The position numbers and the translations under genes were made by a program. From positions 377,001 to 441,000 of the forward strand of contig NZ_OY776411.1 of assembly GCF_963675585.1 (NCBI RefSeq): 64,000 nt of DNA, read 5' to 3'. Within the stretch, counting starts at the first letter, position 1. Every line of letters starts with the position of its first letter. Below, piece by piece: positions 35,425 through 43,415 of this stretch. A model generated the notes under the pieces. That model saw only the letters and a list, made by a program, of their open reading frames with translations. It searched no databases and was not told the origin of the DNA. Origin of the DNA: an uncultured Draconibacterium sp. Its GTDB lineage: Bacteria; Bacteroidota; Bacteroidia; Bacteroidales; Prolixibacteraceae.

Positions 35425-35736
35425 TTAAGCTGAAAAAAAATCGGAATAAAAGAAAAGATAAACAACCAAAACCAGGATCATAATAATCCATATTAGTCGT
35501 CTGTTTTGAGCTTTCCGGGCACTTTCCGATGATTTTGCCCAACCATCTCCTGCTCTGAATTGTCCTTTAATGCTCGGACGATACGGTTTTCCATCATCCA
35601 CTTTTTCATCTACAATCCCTAATTCTTCTTTTATTCTTCTCTCTCTCTCGTCGCGTTCTTCCTTGTCAGGATCGTAAAACCGAGGGTTAATTCTGAACTT
35701 TTTTGTTCCCGGTGTATGAAAAAAATTGCTAATCAT
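35425..35736 (-). CDS. Small basic protein with C-terminal membrane anchor
   Basis: 103 residues. The N-terminal 75 are highly charged (DKEERDERERRIKEE, about 24-38) and a single membrane helix lies near the C-terminus (LIWIIMILVLVVYLFF, about 81-96). It would sit as a tail-anchored cytoplasmic protein. I recognise no function; it is seen as the gene in front of mutL. A TATCTTTG -7 element lies 19 bases before its start, so it leads the mutL-rhomboid operon. Confidence 0.7.
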   Translation of the reverse strand: MISNFFHTPGTKKFRINPRFYDPDKEERDERERRIKEELGIVDEKVDDGKPYRPSIKGQFRAGDGWAKSSESARKAQNRRLIWIIMILVLVVYLFFYSDFFSA

Positions 35737-35754
35737 GGTAAATCGTTTATGCTA

Positions 35755-35762
35755 CAAAGATA
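35755..35762 (-). promoter_or_regulatory. Candidate -7 element of the mutL-rhomboid operon
   Basis: Minus strand TATCTTTG matches TAnnTTTG, 19 bases before the first start codon. No -33 TTG at the right distance. Confidence 0.45.
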
Positions 35763-35797
35763 ACCTTTATTCTGCAAAAATTATTCCGCTATTAAAA

Positions 35798-36946
35798 TCA
35801 AAACGACTTCTCCAGAATCCATCTCAATTGTTCATCATTTAACTCCACCGGATTTCCTTTCATACTGCTCGCTACTTTGGCCTTTTTAATCAGTTCCGGA
35901 AAATCATCTTCTAACAATCCGCATTTTGAAAGACCTGGTATTTGCAACGCTTCAATTAAGTTATCAGCCCAAACAATCACGTCCTCAGCTTTTGCCAAAT
36001 CACTTCCGGTTAAGATCTTTGCCAGCTCATTAAATTTTTCAATGTCCTTACCTTGTTCTGTAAGTACTTCGATATTTATTTGAATTACGGCTGCCATCAA
36101 ACCGGCACAAATTGCTCCGTGCGGAATTGGAAACATACCTCCCATGGGCCCGGCAAAACCGTGAATAGCTCCCAGTTTTACGTTGGCCAGCGCCATGCCT
36201 CCCAACATACTCGCCATGGCCATATCTTCACGTGCTTTTTTATCACTTCCGTTTTTATATGCACGTAACAGCGATCTTGAAATACAGTGTAAACCTTCCC
36301 TGCAAATCATGTCAACAAAAGGGTTAGCCTGGTTCGACACAAACGTTTCCAATAAATGAGTTAATGCATCAACCCCTGTACTGGCAGTTAGTTCCGGCGA
36401 CATCGAATAAGTAAGAACCGGATCGATTACTGCTACATTCGGGTACATTAAATCGCTGCGCAGGCTTACCTTTACATTGTGTTCAAGCGATTTTATCACT
36501 GAGTTTTTGGTTACTTCGGCACCCGTTCCGGCAGTGGTTGGAATGGCAATACTTGGCAACGGTGCTTCAGTAAGTGCTTCTCCTTTCCCGATTACTTCCA
36601 GATAATCCATTAAATCGCCCTTGTTGGTTGCAAGTGCTGCAATTGCTTTTGCTCCATCAATCACACTGCCTCCGCCCAGACCAAGCACCACATCGCAGTT
36701 GTTGCTTTGCGCCATTTTTGTTCCCGCTTTAATCAATTGAACCGTAGGCTCCGACTCAATTTGAAACAGCGAAACTTTTGTTTCGGAAGGAAAGCGAGCG
36801 GAAAGCTGCTGTGCTTTTTCGGTATTTCTACCTGTAACCAGCAATATATTTTTGCCCATTTTAGCTACTATTCCCGGAACTTTCTCCAACGAATGATTCC
36901 CAAATAGTATTTGCGAGGCTGTGGCAAATGAAAAGTTGAATGACAT
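35798..36946 (-). CDS. Iron-containing alcohol dehydrogenase
   Basis: 382 residues, group III Fe-ADH. The NAD-binding half has GLGGGSVIDGAKAIAAL (about 88-104) and TTAGTGAEVTKNSVI (about 137-151). The metal-binding half has DALTHLLE (about 194-201, Asp and His) and IHGFAGPMGGMFPIPHGAICA (about 263-283, two His, split by glycines). It reduces aldehydes or oxidises alcohols with NAD(P)H; the substrate is not evident. The next gene on the same strand upstream is an ABM-fold monooxygenase; 98 bases separate them. Confidence 0.88.
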   Translation of the reverse strand: MSFNFSFATASQILFGNHSLEKVPGIVAKMGKNILLVTGRNTEKAQQLSARFPSETKVSLFQIESEPTVQLIKAGTKMAQSNNCDVVLGLGGGSVIDGAKAIAALATNKGDLMDYLEVIGKGEALTEAPLPSIAIPTTAGTGAEVTKNSVIKSLEHNVKVSLRSDLMYPNVAVIDPVLTYSMSPELTASTGVDALTHLLETFVSNQANPFVDMICREGLHCISRSLLRAYKNGSDKKAREDMAMASMLGGMALANVKLGAIHGFAGPMGGMFPIPHGAICAGLMAAVIQINIEVLTEQGKDIEKFNELAKILTGSDLAKAEDVIVWADNLIEALQIPGLSKCGLLEDDFPELIKKAKVASSMKGNPVELNDEQLRWILEKSF

Positions 36947-37044
36947 ATTTTTATGATTTACAATTGGACCTTAACGTGCTGCGGAATTCTTTTCAGCACC
37001 TTTGTCAAATAGATAACGAAATAAATTAGGAATGACGCACTAAA

Positions 37045-37353
37045 TTAATCCCACCCGGTTTCATCTGGATGAACATTAAAAAACTTAATCGCCGAACGTG
37101 GTTCTGCCATCATATGGGCAACTGTGTCGCGCCACTTTTGGTAGTGGGCTGTTTCTTTGTGCAAGGCCGGATCTTCGGCAGTCCTGTACACTTCAACCAA
37201 CACAAAACGCGTAGGATCATCTTGCTGTTGCACAAAATCAAAACGCGCAATTCCGGGCTCTTTTATACTGTTTTGAGCATTCTCGATCGTAGCTTTTTTA
37301 AATGCTTCAACCTCCTTTTCTTTTACATGAACAAATACGTGAACGATAAACAT
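37045..37353 (-). CDS. ABM-fold (antibiotic biosynthesis monooxygenase / LsrG-like) protein
   Basis: 102 residues in a single dimeric alpha/beta-barrel domain: [17 protein letters not shown] (2-18), [12 protein letters not shown] (34-45), [16 protein letters not shown] (55-70), [13 protein letters not shown] (72-84). The pattern matches quinol monooxygenases and LsrG, which act without cofactor on quinols or on phospho-AI-2. No other lsr genes are here, so a general oxygenase or detoxification role with the neighbouring alcohol dehydrogenase is as likely. Confidence 0.8.
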   Translation of the reverse strand: MFIVHVFVHVKEKEVEAFKKATIENAQNSIKEPGIARFDFVQQQDDPTRFVLVEVYRTAEDPALHKETAHYQKWRDTVAHMMAEPRSAIKFFNVHPDETGWD

Positions 37354-37518
37354 AGTTTAAGAATTTACAGGAAGTCAGCAGACGGAATTTAGAAGTAAAC
37401 ATACAATTCCGGCTAAATTTGACTTCCCGGGTGATACTTCTCCTACAAAATTGAAAAAATATTTTCTTTCTATTCCAACCTTTTCGAAATATCTTCGTCA
37501 TAAATGCAGACATGAGAT

Positions 37519-38166
37519 TTGAAGAAACAAGAATTACACATTCAGTATCTCAGAACAAATTGGAAAAATAAACGTCGACACTTGGAAGTACTCTTTAACC
37601 ACAGCGAACAAAAATTGGTGCGACTTTGCAAAAAGGGAGATGCAAAAGCACAGTACAAATTGTACAAATTGTATTGCAAAGGCATGTTTAATGTGGCTAT
37701 ACGAATGACAAACAACCGGGGTTTGGCTGAAGATGTACTTCAGGACGCGTTTATTAAAGCCTTTTCTGAAATAAATAAATTAAAAGACGAAAAGGCATTT
37801 GGAGGCTGGCTAAAACGGATTGTAATAAACCGTTGCATTGACGTTTCGCGAAAAGAGAATATGATTTACGCCGACATGGAAACACTGCGAAACCAGCATC
37901 TTGAAATTGCAGAGGAAGTGGAAAGTGAATGCGATCCGGAACTGGTTCACAACTTGATAAAAAAACTACCGGATGGCGCACGGGAAATCCTGGTACTTCG
38001 CGCGCTGGAAGGTTTTAAACATGCTGAAATTGGAGAAAAACTTGGCATTTCGGAATCAACAGCAAAAACACAGTTTTTCAGGGCAAAACAGTTACTGGCA
38101 CAAATGATTAATGAAAATGAAAGAGAACATCGAAAAATATTTGAAGGAGAAGCGCTTAAAGCTTGA
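37519..38166 (+). CDS. RNA polymerase sigma-70 (ECF-like) factor, non-ATG start
   Basis: 215 residues if started at the TTG used here. Region 2 is LYKLYCKGMFNVAIRMTNNRGLAEDVLQDAFIKAF (about 48-82; the YxxYxxxxF and DVxQD signatures), and region 4 is DGAREILVLRALEGFKHAEIGEKLGISESTAKTQFFRAKQ (about 154-193). No ATG precedes region 2 in this frame: an in-frame ATG at 37504 is followed three codons later by TGA. Start choices are TTG 37519 or TTG 37582. The next gene overlaps its 3' end by 50 to 56 bases. It probably drives itself and the surface protein downstream. Confidence 0.85.
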   Translation: MKKQELHIQYLRTNWKNKRRHLEVLFNHSEQKLVRLCKKGDAKAQYKLYKLYCKGMFNVAIRMTNNRGLAEDVLQDAFIKAFSEINKLKDEKAFGGWLKRIVINRCIDVSRKENMIYADMETLRNQHLEIAEEVESECDPELVHNLIKKLPDGAREILVLRALEGFKHAEIGEKLGISESTAKTQFFRAKQLLAQMINENEREHRKIFEGEALKA

Positions 38167-38647
38167 TGTAGAAGAGCCCGAACAGGATTTGATTTGGGAA
38201 GGCATCAGAAGCGGACTTCAGCAACAAAAGAAAGGGCTGCCGGAGTGGTTCTGGAAGGTAGCTGCCCTATTTATTTTTGTGGTTTCGGCAACTTACTTCG
38301 TTACCAACGAAACTTCGAAAAAACAAATCGTTGTGGTAAATTTATCGGATGTATCGAAAGAATTGGGCGAACAGGAAAGCCAACTAAAACACCTGGCAAA
38401 TTTAAAATGGGAAGAAGTGCAACAGCAACTTCCTGAGAAAAACACCGAACTACAGTTTTTGCTCGACGAACTAAACGAGCTGGATGCCATTTACGATACT
38501 TACCGGCAAGATTTGAATCAAACCATAAATAACGAACCCGTTGCTCGGGCCATGCTCGATTACTACGAGAAAAAAGTGAGAATTCTAAACCGCTTATTAC
38601 TGGAAATTGAAAAACAAAAATACCATGAAGAAACAATTACACTTTAA
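38111..38647 (+). CDS. Single-pass membrane protein, probable anti-sigma factor
   Basis: 178 residues. A cytoplasmic N-terminus of about 45 (LKLDVEEPEQDLIWEGI) precedes one membrane helix (WKVAALFIFVVSATYFV, about 47-63) and a helical, charged periplasmic part with coiled-coil character (about 75-175). No zinc-binding anti-sigma motif (HxxxCxxC) is present. Overlap with the sigma gene (two ATG options, 38111 and 38117) and the topology argue for a sigma-regulating role, inferred from position. Its end overlaps the next gene by 23 bases. Confidence 0.72.
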   Translation: MKMKENIEKYLKEKRLKLDVEEPEQDLIWEGIRSGLQQQKKGLPEWFWKVAALFIFVVSATYFVTNETSKKQIVVVNLSDVSKELGEQESQLKHLANLKWEEVQQQLPEKNTELQFLLDELNELDAIYDTYRQDLNQTINNEPVARAMLDYYEKKVRILNRLLLEIEKQKYHEETITL

Positions 38648-39917
38648 AACATTGCTGCTTGCAATTGCACTGCTTTTTGCAAACTTAGCTGTACTGTCGC
38701 AAACCTACGAAGCCGGTAAAACACTTGAAAAATCGGCGGCTGTTCCTGAAAATGTTGACGTTCTGATCTCAAATCATTCGGGCGATATCGACTTTACAGT
38801 CACTAACGAAAATTCGGTTAAAATACACACCGACATAAAAGTTTCTACCAAAACAAAAGAAGAGGCCGACATACTTATAAAAGCCATTGAAAACTTTGAG
38901 TTTGAACTGAGTGGAAATACCATGAATATTGACACCCGTTTTTACAAAAGCATGAACACAATAAACGGTCGCAGTACCATTACGCTTTTAAACGGCGACA
39001 AAATAAAGATCAAAGATTTTGAGATCAGCCATAAAATCAGTATTCCCAGATCGGCTTCGTTAAACCTAAAAAACAAATACAGCAATGTGACTCTTGAATC
39101 GCTTACGGGAGAAGCACAGTTAAATTTGTACAGCAGTAAATTAACTGCCGGCAATTTCTCCTCAGATGTAAGTATTGAATCGAAATACTCGAAACTGTAT
39201 GTTGGTGATTTTAATGCAAAAACAAAACTCAATTTATACGATACCGATATTGTTTTTAAATCGGCAAGCAATCTGAACATCCAGAGTAAATACTCAAAGT
39301 TTGAAGGAAACAAAGCCGGAAGTTTGACGATAAACTCATACGACGACGATTATAAAATTGATGAGTTTACAGATTTAAAAATGGAAGCAAAATATTCCGA
39401 CCTGGCTTCGGAGGCTGTTTTAAACATGCTCGATTTGAATTTATACGACAGCGATGTAAAAATTGCATCGGCAAAACAAGCCCGTTTTAGTGGCAAGTAC
39501 TGCGAATTAAAGTTGGGCAATGTCAAAGAGCTGAGTATTCCATCGTCGTACGACAACGATATTTACCTCGGAAAAACAGTTTCAATTGAAATTAGCGAGA
39601 GTAAATACAGTTTGTATGACATAAATTCCACATCGAAATTTGACCTTTTAGGTTACGACGATGAAGTAAAAATTGACAAACTTAATTCGGATTTTGGAGG
39701 CATTTCGGTAGATGGAAAATACGGAAAACTAAGCATTAATTCCGGATCGGTTCCTTTTAAGATTGATGTACAAATGAAATACGGGAAAGTTGATTTCCCA
39801 GAATCGCTGAAAGTGAGTAAACACATTGAGAAGAACAGCGAATTGGAAATACTGGCCGGAGAAAACGGAGAAACAGTAAAAATCAGGGGATACGATATGA
39901 AAGTTGATATTCAGTAG
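38625..39917 (+). CDS. Exported beta-repeat protein (DUF4097-like adhesin fold)
   Basis: 430 residues from the ATG that begins a signal peptide (KKQLHFKTLLLAIALLFANLAVLSQ). The mature chain is a succession of beta strands with a recurring pattern: xSKYSxLxxxxxxxLxLNLYDSDxxIxSA, at about 150, 180, 205, 230, 260, 285, 305 and 335. This is a beta-solenoid/DUF4097-like layout, with alternating KYS and YD(D/S) turns. It has no sorting domain or membrane anchor visible. It is third in the sigma cassette, so it is probably the regulated output or a signal-sensing partner. Confidence 0.75.
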   Translation: MKKQLHFKTLLLAIALLFANLAVLSQTYEAGKTLEKSAAVPENVDVLISNHSGDIDFTVTNENSVKIHTDIKVSTKTKEEADILIKAIENFEFELSGNTMNIDTRFYKSMNTINGRSTITLLNGDKIKIKDFEISHKISIPRSASLNLKNKYSNVTLESLTGEAQLNLYSSKLTAGNFSSDVSIESKYSKLYVGDFNAKTKLNLYDTDIVFKSASNLNIQSKYSKFEGNKAGSLTINSYDDDYKIDEFTDLKMEAKYSDLASEAVLNMLDLNLYDSDVKIASAKQARFSGKYCELKLGNVKELSIPSSYDNDIYLGKTVSIEISESKYSLYDINSTSKFDLLGYDDEVKIDKLNSDFGGISVDGKYGKLSINSGSVPFKIDVQMKYGKVDFPESLKVSKHIEKNSELEILAGENGETVKIRGYDMKVDIQ

Positions 39918-39932
39918 TGATTTTCGATTGGT

Positions 39933-39963
39933 CTGCTAAACTTTATTGCAAACAGTTTAGCAG
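39933..39963. terminator. Hairpin between converging genes
   Basis: A perfect 10-bp stem CTGCTAAACT / AGTTTAGCAG closes an 11-base loop. T tracts are weak on both strands, so termination strength is uncertain; it ends one base before the stop of the DUF438 gene. Confidence 0.55.
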
Positions 39964-39964
39964 G

Positions 39965-41161
39965 CTAATCCGCCCAGTCAAGCAATCGATTTTCGCCCGT
40001 CAAACTCTGAATTTCACTTATTTCCTGCGAAACTTCAACCACTCCTTTGTAATTGCCTTTTTCATCTCTTATGGCAAAATATTGTATTAATAGTCTTTCT
40101 CCCTTTATAGTTATCCAAAAACTTGCCGATTCTTTTTCTCCGGCTCTAAAAGCTTCCACAATTTTCTCAACCACATGTACACTTTCTTTTGGGTGACAAT
40201 TGTGTACATCGCGCCCAATTATTGCCTTGGTTCGTGGAAAAATACGTTTTTTAGGGCTTGAAAAATATTGAACTTTATCAAACTCGTCAACAAAAGTAAG
40301 GTCAACCGGCAAGTGGTTAAAAAGCAGTTTTATTTGTTCAACCGTTAAACTTCCTGTTTCAAGATTAATTTTGCCGGAGATACTTTCCAACCCCGCAGTT
40401 TCCTCTAAATCAATTTTGGGAGTGAAAAACGGAAAGCCAATTTCCATACTTTCAGCAAATAAATTTTCAAGCTCTTTTTCAGGTACCACATCGGCAACAA
40501 GTGGATACAAAATTCGTTCTTCCCTGAACTTTATGGCATTCATGTTAAAATATAAATCACCGGTAAGTCGGTTAAACTCCTTCAGTTCAAAAGTGCTGTC
40601 ACGTAAAAGTTCAGCAAGCTTTTTCAAATTACGTTTTATATCGTCGTGAAAAGACCACATTACGGAGACACAGCGAAATTCAGGTATGTATTTTTCAATT
40701 ACCGGAAACAACAAGTTTTCTTTAATCAGGTAATAATTCACAAATTTCTCCAATTCAGTAAAAACTTCGAGCGCCTCTTGTTTTGGTTCGGAAATCTCCG
40801 GGTGTTTATTTATTTCTTTAATAAAAGGTTTTAAAGAGTTAAGCTTTTCCAGCATCACACGGTTGTTTTCCTGTAACACCCACAAATAACTATTTTCTTG
40901 TGGCTTTGCATACGGATAGTCAACAATGGTTTTATACAATAAATTCAGAATTTTATTGATTCCTTTTTTCAGCTCAGGCATTGGAATGTTCTTTTTCACC
41001 AGGTCATCAACCAGAAAAACCACATCCGTAGGAATACACAAATCAATAATTTTACGATGTTCTTCGTAGAGTTCCTTTACATTTTTATTTCGTAATATAG
41101 CCTCAAACAGAGTGGTAAGTTTCTGTATTCGCTCGGCTTTATGGTTGGTAAATTCCGACAT
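39965..41161 (-). CDS. DUF438-hemerythrin-PAS protein
   Basis: 398 residues in the DUF438 order. An N-terminal DUF438 helical domain (about 10-80: EAILRNKNVKELYEEHRKII) is followed by a hemerythrin-like HHE domain (about 95-235; His in SFHDDIKRN and EERILYP) and a PAS domain (about 275-390: LPVDLTFVDEFDKVQYFS, then HNCHPKESVHVVEKIVEAF). HHE di-iron sites bind O2 or NO. The gene lies three bases after the Rrf2 regulator on the same strand and divergent from the RIC-NorZ operon, so a sensor or scavenger in nitric-oxide response is likely. Confidence 0.85.
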   Translation of the reverse strand: MSEFTNHKAERIQKLTTLFEAILRNKNVKELYEEHRKIIDLCIPTDVVFLVDDLVKKNIPMPELKKGINKILNLLYKTIVDYPYAKPQENSYLWVLQENNRVMLEKLNSLKPFIKEINKHPEISEPKQEALEVFTELEKFVNYYLIKENLLFPVIEKYIPEFRCVSVMWSFHDDIKRNLKKLAELLRDSTFELKEFNRLTGDLYFNMNAIKFREERILYPLVADVVPEKELENLFAESMEIGFPFFTPKIDLEETAGLESISGKINLETGSLTVEQIKLLFNHLPVDLTFVDEFDKVQYFSSPKKRIFPRTKAIIGRDVHNCHPKESVHVVEKIVEAFRAGEKESASFWITIKGERLLIQYFAIRDEKGNYKGVVEVSQEISEIQSLTGENRLLDWAD

Positions 41162-41164
41162 ATT

Positions 41165-41602
41165 CTATTTTCTGCTAAGTACAAAATCCAGGGTATTTGG
41201 GTCTTCACCGGCTAAACTTTGAATGGTTTCCTGGTTAACCAGTTTATTTATTGCATCGCGTATTGGAGCGTAAGAATAATGTAAAGGACAGGGATTATTC
41301 TCATCGCAATGTTTTAAGCCAAAACCGCAACCTTCAAATAAGGCGCTTCCTTCAATGGCAGAAATTACCTGCCGCAACGATAGAGAGCCATTTTCAGAGT
41401 TAATTGTATAACCACCGTTCTTGCCTTTCACCGAGGCGAGAAATCCCAAACGAACCATCCGCTGTAAAATTTTTGCCATAAAATGAGGAGGCGTTTCTAC
41501 TTCCGTTGCTATTTCGGTAATGCCCGGGCGTCTGTTGTTCTGATTCTGAATCTGAATATAAACAAGCCCTCGTAATGCATATTCTGTTTCTTTCTTAAAC
41601 AC
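41165..41602 (-). CDS. Rrf2-family iron-sulfur regulator (NsrR/IscR-like)
   Basis: 145 residues. The winged helix-turn-helix covers about 5-75 (ALRGLVYIQIQ, ITEIATEVETPPHFMAKILQ, LASVKGKNGGY). Three cysteines at 92, 99 and 105 have the C-X6-C-X5-C spacing expected of a [4Fe-4S] or [2Fe-2S] ligand loop in this family. Its neighbours (RIC, hemerythrin, NorZ) make an NO-sensing NsrR-like repressor the best guess. The dyad at 41648-41665 is its likely operator. Confidence 0.88.
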   Translation of the reverse strand: MFKKETEYALRGLVYIQIQNQNNRRPGITEIATEVETPPHFMAKILQRMVRLGFLASVKGKNGGYTINSENGSLSLRQVISAIEGSALFEGCGFGLKHCDENNPCPLHYSYAPIRDAINKLVNQETIQSLAGEDPNTLDFVLSRK

Positions 41603-41619
41603 AACTTTTGAATTTGTTT

Positions 41620-41627
41620 CAAAAATA
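41620..41627 (-). promoter_or_regulatory. Candidate -7 element for the Rrf2-DUF438 genes
   Basis: Minus strand TATTTTTG matches TAnnTTTG, 18 bases before the Rrf2 start. The -33 region has no good TTG. Confidence 0.4.
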
Positions 41628-41647
41628 ATAAAAATATCAATTGACTA

Positions 41648-41665
41648 ATAGACCTTTTTGTCTAT
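41648..41665. promoter_or_regulatory. Candidate Rrf2 operator
   Basis: ATAGAC and GTCTAT form a perfect inverted repeat with a 6-base centre (total 18 bp). It covers the -33 TTG of the RIC promoter and lies between the divergent Rrf2 and RIC genes, as expected for an NO-responsive repressor site. Confidence 0.6.
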
Positions 41666-41688
41666 ATTAAAAAAACTATTTATATTTG
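41658..41688 (+). promoter_or_regulatory. Promoter of the RIC-NorZ operon
   Basis: TTG, 20 bases, TATATTTG: an almost ideal Bacteroidota promoter. The -7 element ends 23 bases before the RIC start codon. Confidence 0.75.
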
Positions 41689-41711
41689 TCTCAAACTTTT
41701 AACAATATACT

Positions 41712-42410
41712 ATGACGGAAGTAGCATTTAAAAATCAACAGATAGGCGAAATTGTGACGAATGACTTTCGCACATCGTCGGTATTTACGGATGCAGGCAT
41801 TGATTTTTGTTGCGGTGGAAAACAATCGGTTGGAGAAGCCTGTAAAGCGCTTAATCTTGATGTTGATGCTTTGGAACAAAAAGTTAAAGCAGTAAATAGT
41901 GAACCCATCAATCATGCTCTAAATTTTAAGGAATGGGACCTGAGTTTTTTAATGGATTACATAAAAAACACCCATCACAAGTACGTTCTTAAATCTTTAC
42001 CTGACTTGGTTTTCTATACGGCTAAAATTGCAGATGTTCATGGCGATAATCACGCCGAACTTGTGGAAATTGCCAGTAAGATAAAGGAAGTGAACAATGA
42101 ATTAAGCCAGCATTTGAAAATGGAAGAAGAAGTTCTTTTCCCGGCCATAAAAACTCACCTCACAAAACCTTCAAAAGAAACAAGAGCCATTATTCATTCC
42201 GAAATAACAAGGATGCTGGGAGAGCATGACTTTGCAGGGGGCACACTGGACGAAATCAACAGACTGACAGCAGGTTATAAAATCCCAGAAGATGCATGCA
42301 ACACCTATCGGGTAGCTTTTAAATTACTCAAAGAATTTGAAGATGACATTCATATCCACGTACATCTTGAGAATAACATTCTTTTTCCAAAGGCCTTACA
42401 ATTGGATTAG
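41712..42410 (+). CDS. ric: Iron-sulfur cluster repair di-iron protein RIC (YtfE/ScdA)
   Basis: 232 residues. The N-terminal ScdA_N domain (about 1-65) contains the marker DFCCGG (Cys33-Cys34). A hemerythrin-like four-helix domain follows with His at NHALNF, NTHHKYVL (about 90), DNHAEL, QHLKMEEEVLFP and HVHLENNILFP. The di-iron protein restores iron-sulfur clusters damaged by NO or peroxide. It is the first gene after the NO-type promoter and is 16 bases upstream of a second hemerythrin gene. Confidence 0.93.
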   Translation: MTEVAFKNQQIGEIVTNDFRTSSVFTDAGIDFCCGGKQSVGEACKALNLDVDALEQKVKAVNSEPINHALNFKEWDLSFLMDYIKNTHHKYVLKSLPDLVFYTAKIADVHGDNHAELVEIASKIKEVNNELSQHLKMEEEVLFPAIKTHLTKPSKETRAIIHSEITRMLGEHDFAGGTLDEINRLTAGYKIPEDACNTYRVAFKLLKEFEDDIHIHVHLENNILFPKALQLD

Positions 42411-42426
42411 TTTAAAAAAATGAATT

Positions 42427-42972
42427 ATGAATACAGCAACACAAAATCTCGAAAACGATCATATTTATATTCTTCGCTTGTGCGATGTAATCTTAAAAAT
42501 GGTTGAAAAAGAAAGCACGGAAACAGATCACTTTGAACTGGTTGTCCAGCTAATTAAAAATTTTGCCGACGGACTTCATCATGCAAAAGAAGAAGACCTG
42601 CTATTTCCGTTATTGGGAGATAAGGGCTTTTCGAAAGAACAAGGTCCGGTGGCAGTTATGTTACACGAACACGTTCAAGGTCGGAATTTTGTGCATGGAG
42701 TTACGGAAGGAATACAGGCATTCAAAAGCGGGAATAGCGATTCAATACAAGTAATTTATGAGAACTTGAGTGGATATGCACATTTGCTGCAAGCACATAT
42801 CGATAAAGAAAATAACATTCTGTTTCGTATGGCAGACGATGTTCTTAACGATGACGAACAAAAATATCTTCTTTCAAAATTTTCTACGATCGAAGAAAAT
42901 GCCAAACCTGAATTTAACTTAACAAACTCAATTCAGAATATCAACAAACTCGCTGCAATTTACCTTGCTTAG
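42427..42972 (+). CDS. Hemerythrin-domain protein
   Basis: 181 residues with one HHE four-helix domain: ENDHIYILRLCDVI (about 9-22), GLHHAKEEDLLFPLL (about 54-68), LHEHVQGRNFVHGV (about 83-96) and LQAHIDKENNILF (about 123-135), which together give the His/Glu ligands of a di-iron site. It may bind O2 or NO or donate iron. Second in the RIC-NorZ operon; its start is 16 bases after the RIC stop. Confidence 0.85.
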   Translation: MNTATQNLENDHIYILRLCDVILKMVEKESTETDHFELVVQLIKNFADGLHHAKEEDLLFPLLGDKGFSKEQGPVAVMLHEHVQGRNFVHGVTEGIQAFKSGNSDSIQVIYENLSGYAHLLQAHIDKENNILFRMADDVLNDDEQKYLLSKFSTIEENAKPEFNLTNSIQNINKLAAIYLA

Positions 42973-42996
42973 TTTCAAAACTCAAATTTTCATTTT

Positions 42997-43335
42997 ATGA
43001 TTATTACATCCGTGAAAGATGCGCCCCCCCGGGAGAACCCTCATCAGGTTGATGTACGAAGATTATACAATTACGCTACGGCAGAGGCAATGCACATAAC
43101 ACTCCAACCCGGTGAGTCGCTTAAACCCCATACCACACCGGTTGATGTATTTTTCTATGTTCTGGAAGGTGCGCCCAACATACAAGTGGGTGAAGAAATA
43201 AAAACGGTTGCAAAAGATATTCTGGTCGAAAGTCCACGGAATATTAAACATTGTATTTCAAACCAGTCAGAATCAGTAGCGCGAATTCTTGTTGTCAAGT
43301 CTCCGAAACAGCTAACAAAATCAATTTTAGTATAA
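42997..43335 (+). CDS. Cupin-domain protein
   Basis: 112 residues, a single cupin barrel: LQPGESLKPHTTPVDVFFYVLEG (about 29-51, the first motif with His and Glu-like positions reduced to His and Asp) and SPRNIKHCISNQS (about 79-91, second-motif His). Function is unknown; small cupins recur in nitrogen-oxide operons. It starts 24 bases after the hemerythrin gene and is followed by an 80-base gap before norZ. Confidence 0.8.
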   Translation: MIITSVKDAPPRENPHQVDVRRLYNYATAEAMHITLQPGESLKPHTTPVDVFFYVLEGAPNIQVGEEIKTVAKDILVESPRNIKHCISNQSESVARILVVKSPKQLTKSILV

Positions 43336-43415
43336 ACAAATAATCGAGGCTTCGAAGAATCTCTCTTTCGTATAAAGCCTTACTTAAGATGAACTAAACT
43401 TTAAAATTTTCAAAA

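Noticed and set aside
37045-37353. Naming the ABM protein LsrG
   Set aside because: No lsrA-F, lsrK or other AI-2 genes are near, and the short fold is shared by many unrelated monooxygenases.
37069-37392. 107-codon plus-strand frame opposite the ABM-fold gene
   Set aside because: The minus-strand product has a complete ABM pattern; the plus-strand one has none.
38942-39313. 123-codon minus-strand frame inside the beta-repeat gene
   Set aside because: Antisense to regularly repeating beta strands; a by-product of the repeat.
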